64,000 bases of DNA from RPQJ01 sp963846315 (lineage in GTDB: Bacteria > Pseudomonadota > Gammaproteobacteria > Steroidobacterales > Steroidobacteraceae). Positions 49,427 through 59,463 of this stretch are shown in pieces (the first letter of the stretch is position 1; the number at the start of each line of letters is the position of its first letter). The stretch covers positions 248,001 through 312,000 of the forward strand of contig CAWJVM010000006.1 of the NCBI GenBank assembly GCA_963846315.1. The letters run 5' to 3'. Under the pieces are notes generated by a model. The model was not told the DNA's origin and did no database searches. It was given only the letters and a program-made list of their open reading frames with translations. The position numbers and the translations under genes are program-made.

Positions 49427-49981
49427 TCATTTCGTCGGCGACGGGACGGTGGCAGCGTCCCAGCGCTGCGGCACTTTCTGTAGCTTACCCAGATCGTAGC
49501 CAAGGTCACGCACCCGGCGTTCCAATCGTGCGTATTCGTCGGCCGAAAGCTCCGGAGTACGGGCCATGATCCAGACATAGTCCAGCGCGCTGCGGGCAAT
49601 GATGGTCTGGGTGTAGGCCGGGTCGACGTACGCAATCAGGTACTCGGCCTTGATCGGCCAGACAAACTGCATGTCCCAGACAGCGTTGCCGGTGCCCTCG
49701 CGCACGAAACCGCGGGGGTGCATCACTTTCTCGGGCCCATCGAAGGCCCCGTCGCGATACGTGAACGTCGTCGCGATGCTGCCGTCCCGATCCAGTCGGT
49801 ACGACTCGACCGCGTTGTGTGCGCCCACTTCGAACCGGGTCGGGATATTGGCGATCACGTACCAGTCGCCCATGAACCGGTCCAGGTCGACGTCCTGCGC
49901 CACAGGCAGGGTCGGAGCGCTGCTGCAGCCGGCGAACAGTGCGACGGCAGGCAGGCAGGCGGCCTTCAAGACTCTGCGCAT
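49427..49981 (-). CDS. blc: Outer membrane lipoprotein Blc (lipocalin)
   Basis: 184-residue bacterial lipocalin. The signal ends with the lipobox LFAGC (Cys19). The lipocalin signature GDWYVIANIPTRFE, NAVESYRLDRDG, AVWDMQFVWPIKAEYLIAYVD and YVWIMARTPELSADEYARL are all typical of Blc. It is thought to store or transport lipids such as lysophospholipids at the outer membrane. The rhodanese gene follows on the same strand. Confidence 0.93.
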   Translation of the reverse strand: MRRVLKAACLPAVALFAGCSSAPTLPVAQDVDLDRFMGDWYVIANIPTRFEVGAHNAVESYRLDRDGSIATTFTYRDGAFDGPEKVMHPRGFVREGTGNAVWDMQFVWPIKAEYLIAYVDPAYTQTIIARSALDYVWIMARTPELSADEYARLERRVRDLGYDLGKLQKVPQRWDAATVPSPTK

Positions 49982-50035
49982 GGTGACAACACTCCGTGGG
50001 TGGTCAGGAGTTTCGATGCCGGCCAGCCCACAGAT

Positions 50036-50443
50036 TCACGCAGCCGCTGAGGTGATGAACGCGTCCGCTTCGATTTCGACCAGCATGGCGGCGTCGACGA
50101 GACCGCTGACTTCGACCATTGCCGACGCCGGGCGGATCGCTCCGAACACCTCGCCATGCGCGCGGCCGATGGCCTCCCACTGGGCGATGTCGCGCACGTA
50201 GATGCGCGTGCGGACGACGTCCTCGAGCCGCGCGCCCGCGCGCTCGAGCGCCGCCTTGATGTTGGCAAGCACCTGGCGCGTTTGGGCACCGGCATCGCCA
50301 CGACCCACCAGTTGCCCATCGGGGCCCGTGGCTGTCGTGCCCGACACGAACACCATCGGGCCGACGCGGACCGCGCGCGAATACCCGACGACGGGTTCCC
50401 AGGGTGTGCCAGTGGCGTAATTCGTCCGCGTCGCCGTGGTCAT
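50036..50443 (-). CDS. RidA/YjgF family protein
   Basis: 135 residues of the RidA superfamily, whose canonical members hydrolyse reactive enamine/imine intermediates. Visible blocks: YSRAVRVGPMVFVSGTTA, QTRQVLANIKAALERAGARLEDVVRTRIYV and the C-terminal EIEADAFI. In archetypal RidA an Arg near 105 in the RxxV segment is catalytic; the RTRIYVRDI segment here carries arginines, but the exact subgroup is unclear. The start overlaps the GNAT gene stop by four bases (ATGA), so the two are coupled. Confidence 0.9.
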   Translation of the reverse strand: MTTATRTNYATGTPWEPVVGYSRAVRVGPMVFVSGTTATGPDGQLVGRGDAGAQTRQVLANIKAALERAGARLEDVVRTRIYVRDIAQWEAIGRAHGEVFGAIRPASAMVEVSGLVDAAMLVEIEADAFITSAAA

Positions 50444-50955
50444 GCTCGTGATCCTCGTGGTGTGTCGCTGCCCGCCAGAACTCGAAGTGCGTCACCGCTG
50501 ACCCGCTGCACGGTCCAGTCGTCCAGCGGAACCGCACCAAGTTTGCGATAGAACGCGATCGCGGGTTCGTTCCAGTCGAGCACCGACCACTCGAAGCGTG
50601 CGCAGCCGCGCTCGAGGGCGACGCGCGCCAGGTGACGCAACAGCGCCTCACCGTACCCATGGCCGCGGAAAGCCGGGCGCACGAAGAGATCCTCGAGGTA
50701 GAGGCCCGGTCGCCCTTCGAAGGTCGAATAGTTGTGAAACCAGAGCGCGAAGCCGACGGGTTCGTCGCCGACGCGCGCAATGACTGCCTCCGCGAAGGCA
50801 CGCTGGCCGAACAGGTCACGATGCAGGTCTTCCGGGGCGATCCGGACGGCGTCGAGCAACTGTTCGTAGTCGGCGAGTTCGCGCACCAACGCAACGATCA
50901 ACGGCGCATCGGCGGGTTGGGCCGGTTCGATGCGGAACGCTTCCTGCGCAGTCAT
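50440..50955 (-). CDS. GNAT N-acetyltransferase (SSAT/thialysine-type)
   Basis: 171-residue acetyltransferase of the spermidine/thialysine group: FALWFHNYSTFEGRPGLYLEDLFVRP, acetyl-CoA loop AFRGHGYGEALLRHLA (R/Q-x-x-G-x-G), FEWSVLDWNEPAIAFYRKLGA and the DDWTVQRVSGDAL end. The substrate is probably a small amine. The ATG at 50955 is chosen; the open frame runs much further back through the LysR gene but without homology. It is divergent from the LysR regulator across 108 bases, the classical arrangement for a LysR target. Confidence 0.9.
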   Translation of the reverse strand: MTAQEAFRIEPAQPADAPLIVALVRELADYEQLLDAVRIAPEDLHRDLFGQRAFAEAVIARVGDEPVGFALWFHNYSTFEGRPGLYLEDLFVRPAFRGHGYGEALLRHLARVALERGCARFEWSVLDWNEPAIAFYRKLGAVPLDDWTVQRVSGDALRVLAGSDTPRGSRA

Positions 50956-51063
50956 GGCGCCCACCTCATTTCTATAGATTCCCTCGATAGCGGCCAACGA
51001 ATGCCCTTGATTACATAGCCTTCGCGCCGTATTGTTAATCGTCATTTTACTCGAAGGCAGCCG

Positions 51064-51990
51064 ATGGCGACCCCTCCGGATCGAGTACCGCTCAACGCCC
51101 TGCGCGTCTTCGAGGCCGTGGCCGCCCACCTGAGCTTCACCGCGGCCGCCAAGGAACTCGGCGTCACCACGGCCGCAGTCAGCGCGCAGATCAAGGCGCT
51201 CGAAGCCGACATCGGCGTGCCCCTGTTCCGCCGTCACACGCGGGCCGTGGCCCTGACGCAGGAGGGGGCTGAACTGCTGCCGGGCGTCCGCCGCGGGCTC
51301 GAGGAACTGCGCCGCTCTGTCGAGCGCATCCGTCGCGAGCGCGTCGGCGGCATGCTCAATCTCAGCGTGCCGAACGAATTCCTGCAACGCTGGCTGTTGC
51401 CGCGCCTCGGCGAGTTTACGCGCCGGCACCCTGAGATCGAGGTGCGGTTCGGGCCGCCCCGCGCCACCGGGCTGGACTTCGGCCGTGACGATTTCCACGC
51501 CGCCATCGTCTACGGTCCGGGCGAGTGGGCCGGACTCAAGTCCGAGCGCCTGCTCGACGAATACGTGTTCCCGGTCTGCAGTCCCGCCCTGCTCGCCAGG
51601 TTCGGCCCGATCGATACCGTGGCCGATTTCGCCCGCTACCCCCTGATCCACAGCCGCACCGAGCCGTGGCAGGACTGGCTGCGCCGCGTCGGCGGCGACA
51701 CGACGCGGGCCGACACCAGCCCGCCGCTGGAGGATTCTGCGGCGTCCCTGGTCGCCGTCGAACAGGGCAAGGGCGTCGCACTGGCCCGTTGGTCGCTGGT
51801 CGCGGCCGACATTGCCGCCGGCCGGCTGGCACGTCCGATGCTGCCGAGCGTGCTGCAACGGAACGCCTGGTACCTGGTCGCCCCGCCGGCAAATTTCTCG
51901 CTGCCCAAGGTCGTGCGGTTCCGGGCCTGGCTGCTCGACTGCTGCCGCGAATTCGCCCCGCCAGTGGGCGAGACGCTCGGCGTCGAATAG
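51064..51990 (+). CDS. LysR-family regulator (GcvA-like)
   Basis: 308 residues: winged HTH (PLNALRVFEAVAAHLSFTAAAKELGVTTAAVSAQIKALEADIGVPLFRR) and a periplasmic-binding-protein-like effector domain. The N-terminus and AKELGVT-AVS pattern are GcvA-like. AAGG lies eight to ten bases before the ATG. It is divergent from the GNAT-RidA pair; the AT-rich intergenic stretch (about 51015-51055, GTATTGTTAATCGTCATTTTAC) is a plausible LysR site region. The regulated pathway is unknown. Confidence 0.92.
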   Translation: MATPPDRVPLNALRVFEAVAAHLSFTAAAKELGVTTAAVSAQIKALEADIGVPLFRRHTRAVALTQEGAELLPGVRRGLEELRRSVERIRRERVGGMLNLSVPNEFLQRWLLPRLGEFTRRHPEIEVRFGPPRATGLDFGRDDFHAAIVYGPGEWAGLKSERLLDEYVFPVCSPALLARFGPIDTVADFARYPLIHSRTEPWQDWLRRVGGDTTRADTSPPLEDSAASLVAVEQGKGVALARWSLVAADIAAGRLARPMLPSVLQRNAWYLVAPPANFSLPKVVRFRAWLLDCCREFAPPVGETLGVE

Positions 51991-52080
51991 CGGCCGGTTG
52001 GCATCGCCCCCCTTGGCGGACAACGCGGGTTGGCGTAGCTTGGAGTCAAACTAGAACGACGTCGGGAAGGGTTTCCACCT

Positions 52081-52392
52081 ATGGCCGGCTCAGTCACACC
52101 GCGACCACCCCGCCTTCGGTATCACGCGGTCAGCATCGTGTCAGATTCCACCGCCTGTGCGCAGGCCAAGGCGTTGAAGGGTGTGCGCCTGCTGTCGCTC
52201 TCCGCGCCGCGGCTGCCGATCATCGGCTGCACCAGCCCCGACGGTTGTCACTGCAAGTTCCAGCACCACCCCGATCGACGCGCCGGCCCGCGCCGTTCCG
52301 GACTGCGCTCGGCGAGGCCGGGCGCCTCGTCGACGACCGACGACCGACGCCGCTCGATCGGTCGCCGCGACAGCGACTACGTCGACGAGTGA
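52081..52392 (+). CDS. Conserved hypothetical Cys/His protein
   Basis: 103 residues. The core RYHAVSIVSDSTACAQAKAL, RLLSLSAPRLPIIGC, CHCKFQHHPDRRAGPRR resembles a small conserved hypothetical family in proteobacteria with a CxC...HH-D-RR pattern, possibly a metal-binding ribbon. The C-terminus is low complexity and Arg/Ser-rich. The start is ATG at 52081 with a weak purine run. No function is proposed. It converges with the EEP hydrolase gene (five bases apart). Confidence 0.65.
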   Translation: MAGSVTPRPPRLRYHAVSIVSDSTACAQAKALKGVRLLSLSAPRLPIIGCTSPDGCHCKFQHHPDRRAGPRRSGLRSARPGASSTTDDRRRSIGRRDSDYVDE

Positions 52393-52397
52393 CCGCG

Positions 52398-53354
52398 TCA
52401 GGGCAGCCGCAACGTGACCTGCAGCGGCCGGTGATCGGAACCCAGGTACGGACCGATTGCCTGCGCGGTGACGCAGCTCCCGCGCGGCACCAGCACGTGG
52501 TCGATCGGTAACGCGAGCGGCCAGAATCCCGCCTGCCACGTCGGGCGCCACGCCTCGCCTGCAAACGCATCTCGCAATCCGGATCCGGACACGAGCCGCG
52601 CGAACGCCGGCGCGTAGGGCGTCAGGTTCAGATCGCCAAGCAGGATCGTCGATTCTGGCCGGGTGAGCGCCAGAGCCGCCGCCTGTTGCAATGCTCGATC
52701 GCGGGCGACTTGCAGCACAGGCACGATTGGCCAGCGGGTGTGCAGCGCAATCACTTGCAGCTCGCGTCCGTGCACGTCGACATTCGCGACCAGTGAAGGC
52801 AGGCCATCGCCCGCGAAGTCTTTGGTCTGCACGTCGTCGATCGGCCAGCGACTCAGCAGCGCGATGCCGTAGGGATCGTCGCGCGGCAGGAACTTGCGGT
52901 ACGGGTACGTGCGCGCGAGGGGCTCGAGCGAGGTCACCCACTGCGGCGTGATCTCCTGCAGGGCGATGATGTCGGCGTCGCTGCGACCCAGCCAGGCGAC
53001 CAGCGCCGCATGATCGGTGTTCGCAAACCAGGCGTTCGCGGTCACGACCCTCAACCGGTCGTCGCTGCAAGCCAGCGCGATCGGCTCGTGCGCGGAGGCC
53101 CGGCCACTCATCAGCACCCCGGGCAACCATTGCAGCGCCACCGTGGCGCAGGCAACCACCATCATCCAGGGTCGGCGCAGTACCAGCGAAGCGAGCAGCA
53201 ACGCAAGCGCAGCGGCGCCGACCTGCCAGCGGAAGTGCGCAAACAACTCGAAGGGCCAGCCGAACGGCGCGAGCAGGGCTGCCAGCGAGGCCGCCGCTGT
53301 CCCGATGAGCCCGATGCTCACCGCGCGCGACCAGGCTCCGCGGGACGGGCGCAC
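52398..53354 (-). CDS. Membrane endonuclease/exonuclease/phosphatase-family protein
   Basis: 318 residues: two or three N-terminal TM segments (about 12-80) and a C-terminal EEP domain with VVTANAWFANTDHAALVAWL, DIIALQEITPQW (Glu), ALHTRWP, LLGDLNLTPYAPAF (Asp-x-Asn) and GSDHRPL (His). Similar membrane EEP proteins are hydrolases of unknown substrate. I choose GTG at 53354, three bases after the permease stop; the longer frame to 53453 overlaps that gene. It is the last gene of the GntP operon. Confidence 0.85.
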   Translation of the reverse strand: MRPSRGAWSRAVSIGLIGTAAASLAALLAPFGWPFELFAHFRWQVGAAALALLLASLVLRRPWMMVVACATVALQWLPGVLMSGRASAHEPIALACSDDRLRVVTANAWFANTDHAALVAWLGRSDADIIALQEITPQWVTSLEPLARTYPYRKFLPRDDPYGIALLSRWPIDDVQTKDFAGDGLPSLVANVDVHGRELQVIALHTRWPIVPVLQVARDRALQQAAALALTRPESTILLGDLNLTPYAPAFARLVSGSGLRDAFAGEAWRPTWQAGFWPLALPIDHVLVPRGSCVTAQAIGPYLGSDHRPLQVTLRLP

Positions 53355-53356
53355 GG

Positions 53357-54661
53357 TTACAGCAGCAGCAACGCCACGACGAGGCCGAACAACGGGACGA
53401 GGACAGTCATGCAGAACATGGGCCAGTAGGCCGATTTGTGCGTCTCGCGGCACACGCCGCGGATCGTCGTCACAACGTACCCGTTGTGCGGCAGTGAGTC
53501 GAGTCCGCCGGAGGCAATCGCCACTACGCGATGCAACGCATTCGCATCCACGCCCAGACCGAGGTAGTGCGGCGCCAGGATCGGCAATGCAATGGCCTGG
53601 CCTCCGGACGCAGATCCGGTCAGGCCCGCGATCAGCGTGACCGCAATCGAGGCACTGACGAGTGGATCGCCCGGCAGCGACGTGAGCGAATCGACGGCGG
53701 CACCGAACGCCGGTGACAGCTTGGCGATCGCGCCGAAGCCGACGACGGCTGCGGTGTTGGCAATGGCAATCAGCGCACCGAGCGTGCCGTTCGACACGGC
53801 GTGCGGCAGGTTGATGAAGTAGTTGCGGTTGACGACCAGCACCGTCAGCACGCCGGCGAGCAGCGCGACGATCAGCGCCGACTGCTTGAGGTGGTCGTGC
53901 AATGCGAACGCGACGCCCAGCACCGCCGCAAGCGGAATCAGGCCCGTCGCCGGATGCGGCAAGCCGCCGGTCTTCGGCTGCGGATCGCCGTCGCGCGCGT
54001 CATACCTCTCGCCGGCAACGATGGCGCGACCGATCATCCAGCGCAGCCACGTGAAGCCGACGATCGCCATCAGCACCGCGACGACGAGACTGACCTGCCA
54101 CGCGGCATAGGGCGTCGTGCCCAGGTACTGCATCGGGATCCAGTTCTGGATCTCCGGCGATCCCGCGGACGTCATCGTGAAGGTGACCGAGCCGAAGGCA
54201 ATCGTGCCCGGGATGAACCGCCGTGGCAGGCCGGCCTCGCGGAACAGCGCGAGTGCCAGCGGAAACACCGAGAAGGCGACGACGAACAGGCTCACGCCGC
54301 CGTACGTCAGCACCGCGCAGGCGCCAATGACGGCGACCAGCGCATGACGCGCGCCGAACTTCTGCACCACCCACTGCGCGACACTGTCGGCCGCGCCGCT
54401 GTCTTCCATCACCTTGCCGAAGACGGAGCCGAGCAGGAAGACGAAGAACCACGAGGCGAGGAAGCCGCTGAACCCGGTCATGTAGGCCGAGGTGAAGTTG
54501 TCCGCGCCCTCGCCCGCGAGCTGGGGAAACGCGGGCAGGCCGAACGAGAGCGCGAGCAGCAAGGCGCAGACAGGCGCCGCCAGCAACAGGTCGACTCCGC
54601 GCATCGTCAGGACGATCAGCAGCGCCAGGCTGCCCAGCAGTCCGATCCATTCGAGCGTCAT
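53357..54661 (-). CDS. GntP-family proton symporter
   Basis: 434-residue inner-membrane permease with about 12 TM segments. Features of the gluconate:H+ symporter family include FLLGSVFGKVMEDSGAADSVAQWVV, the FGSVTFTMTSAGSPEIQN loop, LTGSASGGQAIALPI and the GGLDSLPHNGYVVTT end. Family members carry gluconate, citrate or hydroxy acids. Its place downstream of an acyl-CoA synthetase and a hydrolase suggests a hydroxy- or short-chain carboxylate, which is inference only. Confidence 0.92.
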   Translation of the reverse strand: MTLEWIGLLGSLALLIVLTMRGVDLLLAAPVCALLLALSFGLPAFPQLAGEGADNFTSAYMTGFSGFLASWFFVFLLGSVFGKVMEDSGAADSVAQWVVQKFGARHALVAVIGACAVLTYGGVSLFVVAFSVFPLALALFREAGLPRRFIPGTIAFGSVTFTMTSAGSPEIQNWIPMQYLGTTPYAAWQVSLVVAVLMAIVGFTWLRWMIGRAIVAGERYDARDGDPQPKTGGLPHPATGLIPLAAVLGVAFALHDHLKQSALIVALLAGVLTVLVVNRNYFINLPHAVSNGTLGALIAIANTAAVVGFGAIAKLSPAFGAAVDSLTSLPGDPLVSASIAVTLIAGLTGSASGGQAIALPILAPHYLGLGVDANALHRVVAIASGGLDSLPHNGYVVTTIRGVCRETHKSAYWPMFCMTVLVPLFGLVVALLLL

Positions 54662-54697
54662 GCGGAACGTGACTCCAGCGGAGGGGCCAGGCCAGTG

Positions 54698-55569
54698 TCA
54701 GGGCACGCGCGCGAGGAAGTCGTCGATGGCCGCGACGGTGACGGGCTCGTCGAGCATCGGCGTGTGTCCCCGCTGCGGCACTTCGACGCGCAGCAGGTCG
54801 GGCTTCTCGCGCAGCATGCGGTCGAACGTCGACCCGGAGAGAATGTCGGACATGGCACCGCGGAACGCGAGCGCCGGCACCGGCCGCGAGCGCCGCAAAC
54901 ACGTGGCCAGAGATCCGGCGCAGCGGCGGCCGGCGCGCTGCGCACGGCTTCGCCGATCATCGGATCCATGTCGAGACGCGGCACGCCGTCGACGTCGCTG
55001 TAGCTGCGCTTCGTGTGGGTCACCCATTCTTCGTGCGTGAGACCCGGCATGCCGACCTCGTAAGTCGCTTGCACGGTCGCGACCGCTTCATCCCAGTTCG
55101 CGGGCGGCGCATGACGACCGACGTACGCCGAGATACGAGCAAGTCCTTCGGGTGCCACTTCGGGACCGACGTCGTTGAGAATGACGCCCGCCACGAGGCT
55201 CGGGTTCGTCGCGACCAGCAGCATCGAGAGGATTCCGCCCAGCGACGTCCCGAGCAGCACGCAGCGTGCGACGCCCGCGTCACTCAGCAGCAGGCCGATG
55301 TCGGCGAGGTAGGTGCCGGGATGGTAGTTCTGCCAGACCGGGTCGTGCTGCGAACGGCCGCGGCCGCGCAGGTCGGCACAGAGCACGCGACGGTCTCGCC
55401 GGATACGTTCGGCGACGTGCGTGAAGTCGCGCGAATTGCGCGTGAGGCCGGGCAGGCAGAGGACCGGCATTTTCGTCGTCGGCGCGAGCGGGGCGAAGTC
55501 GCGATAGAACAGTTGCAGGCCATCGCCGGACCTGAAGAATCGTTCGGCTGCAGCGTCGGTCGGGGTCAC
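54698..55569 (-). pseudogene. Alpha/beta hydrolase (frameshifted twice)
   Basis: A hydrolase of about 290 residues. The first part is intact: LQLFYRDFAPLA, VLCLPGLTRNSRDF, VLCADLRGRGRSQHDP, nucleophile elbow LLGTSLGGILSM (Ser), and the WVTHTKRSY segment. After APDLWP the frame fails at about 54886-54906. Removing one C and then one G restores VFAALRPVPALAFRGAMSDILS with the expected Asp, then LLRVEVPQRGHTPMLDEP with the catalytic His. Two insertions lie within 20 bases. The start overlaps the ligase stop by four bases, and it is part of the permease/ligase operon. Confidence 0.82.
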
Positions 55570-57137
55570 CTGGCTTTCTCCCAGTCAGCGTACTGCTTGC
55601 GCAACTCGCGCTTGAGGATCTTGCCATTCGGATTGCGTGGCAGGTCGGCGACGTACACGGCGCCCGCCAGGCGCTGCTGCTTGCCGACCCGCTGGTTGGT
55701 CCATTCCACCAGCCCGTCGGTGTGCGGCGCGTCGCCGGCCCCGGCCGCGACGACCAGTGCCAGCGGCGTTTCACCCCAGCGTTCGCTCGGCACGCCCACG
55801 ACCGCGACGTCGGCGACCGCGGGATGATCGCGCATGACCGCTTCGATGTCGGCCGGGTAGATGTTCTGGCTGCCCGACAGGATCATGTCCTTCTTGCGAT
55901 CGACGATATAGAGGAAGCCCTCCTCGTCGAGGCGCCCTATGTCGCCGGTCCGCAGCCAGCGCCGGCCTTGCAGGTCGACCCAGGTCGCCTCTTCCGTCGC
56001 GTCGGGTCGCTGGTGATAGCCCTCCATCACCAGGCGTCCGTAGCCGCAGATCTCGCCGAGCTCGCCGGGGGCCGCCTCGACGTCGTCGTCGCGCACGAGC
56101 TTGAGGTGCTGGCCGGGAATCGGCTTGCCGATCGATTCGATGTGCGCGTCGAAATCCTCGGGCGCCAGCGTGGTGATGATGCCTTCGGTCAGACCATAGA
56201 GCTCGATCAGCTCGCAATCGAGCGTGTCGCGCGTTGCCCGCTTCAAGGCCGGCGGCAGCGGCGAGCCGCAGCACATGATCGCCTGCAGTGAAGTCAGGTT
56301 GCGTGTGGAGATGCCGGGCAGTTCGAGGACGCGCTGGAACTGCACGGGCACGAAGCCGCCATGGGTGATGCCATGACGTTCGATCGCGTCGACCAGCGCA
56401 GCCGCGGTGAACGACGGCAGCACGACCAGGGTGCCGCCGACGACGATCGTGCTCAGCATCGCGACCCAGCTGATGTTGGAATAGAGCCCGAGCGAGCAGA
56501 CCGTGACGCAGTCGCTGCGGTAGCGCAATGCAATGGCGAGGTCGGTACCCCAGTCATAGCGACAGCCGTGCGTATGCACGATGCCCTTGGGGAGACCGGT
56601 CGTGCCCGAGCTGTAGATGATGTTGCACTCACTGTCGGGACCGACTTCGACTGCCGGTGCAGTGATGGCCTGTCGCGCCATCCAGGGCGCGATTTCCGTC
56701 CAGTGGCCGTCATCAGGCGTATCGACGCCGAGCTTGCGAATCGTGCCCGGCATGTGCCCGCCTGCGAGCAGCGAATCGACCCGGCGGCAGTGCTCGCCCG
56801 AAGCGACGATTCCGGTCGCGCCACTGTCGCGCACCATCGCAGCGACCGCGGCATCGCTCACCGACGTATTGAGCGGCACGACGGACACGCCCGCTTTGCC
56901 GGCACCGAACAGCAGCAGCGCCATTTCGGCGCTGTTCTGCATCAGCACCGCGAGCCGCGCCCCCGGCGCAAGATTCAACTGCAGCAGGCCGTTCGCCACC
57001 TGGTTCGTCGCAGCGTCGAACTCGGCCCAGGTCCACCGGCGCTCCCCACAGAGGAGCGCCGGTTTCCTGGCCTGGTTGCGGCCGTGCTGGACGATCAGGT
57101 CGGGGACGATCGGCTGCGGTACGTCGTACCAGCCCAT
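55566..57137 (-). CDS. Acyl-CoA synthetase (AMP-dependent ligase)
   Basis: 523-residue ANL-superfamily ligase. The adenylate-forming motif IIYSSGTTGLPKGIVHTH, ELYGLTEG, GEICGYGRLVMEGYHQRP, WLRTGDIGRLDEEGFLYIVDRKKDMI and the catalytic Lys in NGKILKRELRKQY are complete. It activates a carboxylic acid to its CoA thioester via an acyl-AMP; chain type is not readable. It heads the operon ligase - hydrolase - GntP permease - EEP protein, 25 bases downstream of the TonB receptor on the same strand. Confidence 0.94.
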   Translation of the reverse strand: MGWYDVPQPIVPDLIVQHGRNQARKPALLCGERRWTWAEFDAATNQVANGLLQLNLAPGARLAVLMQNSAEMALLLFGAGKAGVSVVPLNTSVSDAAVAAMVRDSGATGIVASGEHCRRVDSLLAGGHMPGTIRKLGVDTPDDGHWTEIAPWMARQAITAPAVEVGPDSECNIIYSSGTTGLPKGIVHTHGCRYDWGTDLAIALRYRSDCVTVCSLGLYSNISWVAMLSTIVVGGTLVVLPSFTAAALVDAIERHGITHGGFVPVQFQRVLELPGISTRNLTSLQAIMCCGSPLPPALKRATRDTLDCELIELYGLTEGIITTLAPEDFDAHIESIGKPIPGQHLKLVRDDDVEAAPGELGEICGYGRLVMEGYHQRPDATEEATWVDLQGRRWLRTGDIGRLDEEGFLYIVDRKKDMILSGSQNIYPADIEAVMRDHPAVADVAVVGVPSERWGETPLALVVAAGAGDAPHTDGLVEWTNQRVGKQQRLAGAVYVADLPRNPNGKILKRELRKQYADWEKAR

Positions 57138-57162
57138 GGCCCTAACCTCATCCGTCTGGCGA

Positions 57163-59425
57163 TCAGTCGAAGCGGTAGCTCACGCTCAAACTGACCGTGC
57201 GCGGCGGACCGTAGAAGCTGTTGACGATGTTGCCGTACAGCGCACCCGGGAAGTAGTAGCCGCCGATCTTGTATTCCTCGTCCGTGAGGTTGCGCCCGAG
57301 CAGCTGGAACCGGAGCTTCTCGTCGCTGGCCGTCCAGGCCACGCTCGCGTCGACCAGCGTGTAGGAATCATCCTGGTCGATGAGCGGATTCGGGAATTCG
57401 AACATGTGGTACGAATCGCGGTACGAACCCGACACTGTCGCGAGCAAAGAACCCCAGGTGCCGGGCAGCGGCTGCTCGTAGTTGAGCGCCAGGTTGCCGT
57501 TCCACTCCGGCGTGTTCTGGAAGACGGCCGTGTCGGAGAGGTCGACAGGCACGGTAATCGTGGCCGGCGGCGGCGCCGGATTCGTAATGACCTGGAACGT
57601 CTCGTACTTGTCGAACTCCGCATCCGTCCAGCCGACGCCGTAGTTCAGAGAAAACCGGTCGCTGAACTGGACCGAAGCCCTCGAGTTCGGCGCCTTGAAT
57701 GGTCGAGGCGCCGGCATTGTCGACGAAGCTCGCGATCGAACCGGTCACCGTCGGCTGCTGCCGCGTGATCTGCTGGTCGCTGTAGTCCGCGTAGAAGACC
57801 GCGAAGTTGTAAGACATTCGATCGTCGAACAGCGTGCCCTTGGCGCCGATTTCGTAGGACTGGACGGTTTCGGGATCGTAGCCGTTGACGGTGTCCGGCG
57901 TCAGAACCGCGTCGCCACGCATGTCGAAGCCGCCGGATTTGAAGCCCTCGGAGTACGACGCATACGTCGTGAACGTGTCCGTGAACTCGTAGCTGACGCT
58001 GGCGCGCGGCGTGAACTGGTCGAACGTGCGGTCGTTGGTGTAGTCCGAACGTATCAGGCCGGGAACCGCCGCGTCGTTGCCGAACAGCGGCGAATACAGG
58101 CCGGTGAAGTTCTGGCGGTACACGCCGCCTTCCTTCTCGTCCGAGGTGTAGCGGCCGCCGAGCGAAGCCGAGAGCTGGTCGGTGAAGTCCCAGCTGAAAT
58201 CCGCGTAGGCCGCGTAGCTCGTCGTGTCGACGAAGCCGGATGTCGCGATCGTGAGGTTGAGCAGGCCGACGATGGTGTCGAACTTGCCGGCAGCGTGGGC
58301 GTCGAGGTAATACAGGCCGGCCACGCCGTGCAGGCGCTCGCCTTCGTACAGGAACTGCAGTTCCTGCGTGGTCTGGTCGTCTTCGTAGTAGCCAGGCACG
58401 TCGAGCGCGGGTGCCGGGCTGGTGTCGAAATCGATCAGCGTGTCCGTCACCCCGTCGCGGTAGGCGGTGATCGACTTGAGCGTGATCGCGTCCGTCAGTT
58501 CCCAGGCGGCCGTCAGCGAAATCCCCTGGTTGCGGACGCGGTTGTCGTCGCCGATGCCGCCCCGCGTGTCGTAGATGTCTGACAACACGACCTCGCCTGC
58601 CGCGAGTCCCATGCCCGGCGCTTCGCGATGGCCGTGCTTGGCGTCCGAGTTGTCTTCGACGTAGTCGCCGGCGAGGCGGAAGCTCAAGGCGTCGGTCGGG
58701 TTCCACTCGGCGCTCAGGCGGAAGGCGTCGACGCTTTTCGCGTAGTGGTTCTGGCTGCCGGTGAACTGGTTCTCGCCGTAGCCATCGCGACGGTAGATGG
58801 CGGCGCTGCCGCCGATCGAGAACGTGTCGTTCAGCGGCAGCACGCCCGAGGCGATGAAGTCGTGCTGCGCATACGTACCCAACGTCAGCTTGGTGTCGAG
58901 GCGCGCCTCGTTGCCGAGTGACTTGGTCACGTACTTGATCGCGCCGCCAATCGTGTTGCGGCCATACAGCGTGCCCTGCGGACCGCGCAGCACTTCGAGA
59001 CGCTGGATGTCGTAGATGTCGAGCACCGCGCCTTGCGGGCGGGCCACGTACACGTCGTCGACATAGAGGCCGACGCCGGGCTCGAAGCCCCACAGCGGAT
59101 CCTGCTGGCCGATGCCGCGGATGAAGGCGATCAGCGTCGAGTTGGTGCCGCGCGCAACCTGCAAGGTGAGGTTCGGCGTGGACTGCTGCAACCAGGTGAT
59201 GTCCGGCGCACCGGCATTCGTGATGCGCTCGGCCGAGAACGCGGACAGCGCGATCGGCACGTCCTGCATCGACTCCTCGCGGCGACGGGCAGTGACCGTG
59301 ATTTCTTCCAGGCCGCCGGCGGCCTTGGCGGACGGCGCGTCCTGCGCAAGGACAGCGGGTACGGCGAACATCGAGGCCGCGCAGGCTGCAGCGGCCTGCA
59401 CCGAGTAAACGGCGAGCTTCTTCAT
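57163..59425 (-). pseudogene. TonB-dependent receptor (frameshifted)
   Basis: Outer-membrane receptor of about 753 residues after correction. A signal peptide (ending VPAVLAQD) is followed by a TonB-box-like LEEITVTARRREESMQDVPIALSAF, the plug (RGIGQQDPLWGFEPGVGLYVDDVYVAR, LEVLRGPQGTLYGRNTIGGAIKYVTK) and the barrel. The frame breaks at about 57673-57680, where removal of one T from GGCTTCGG joins ELEG to SVQFSDRFSLNYGVGWTDAEF. The end is SLSVSYRFD, with the terminal aromatic signature of barrels. The substrate is unknown; the plug type is that of large receptor families in Steroidobacter/Sphingomonas-like bacteria. Confidence 0.9.
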
Positions 59426-59463
59426 GGATCCCCCTGCTGTGGCGCCGAATCCGGCGCCGGTGT

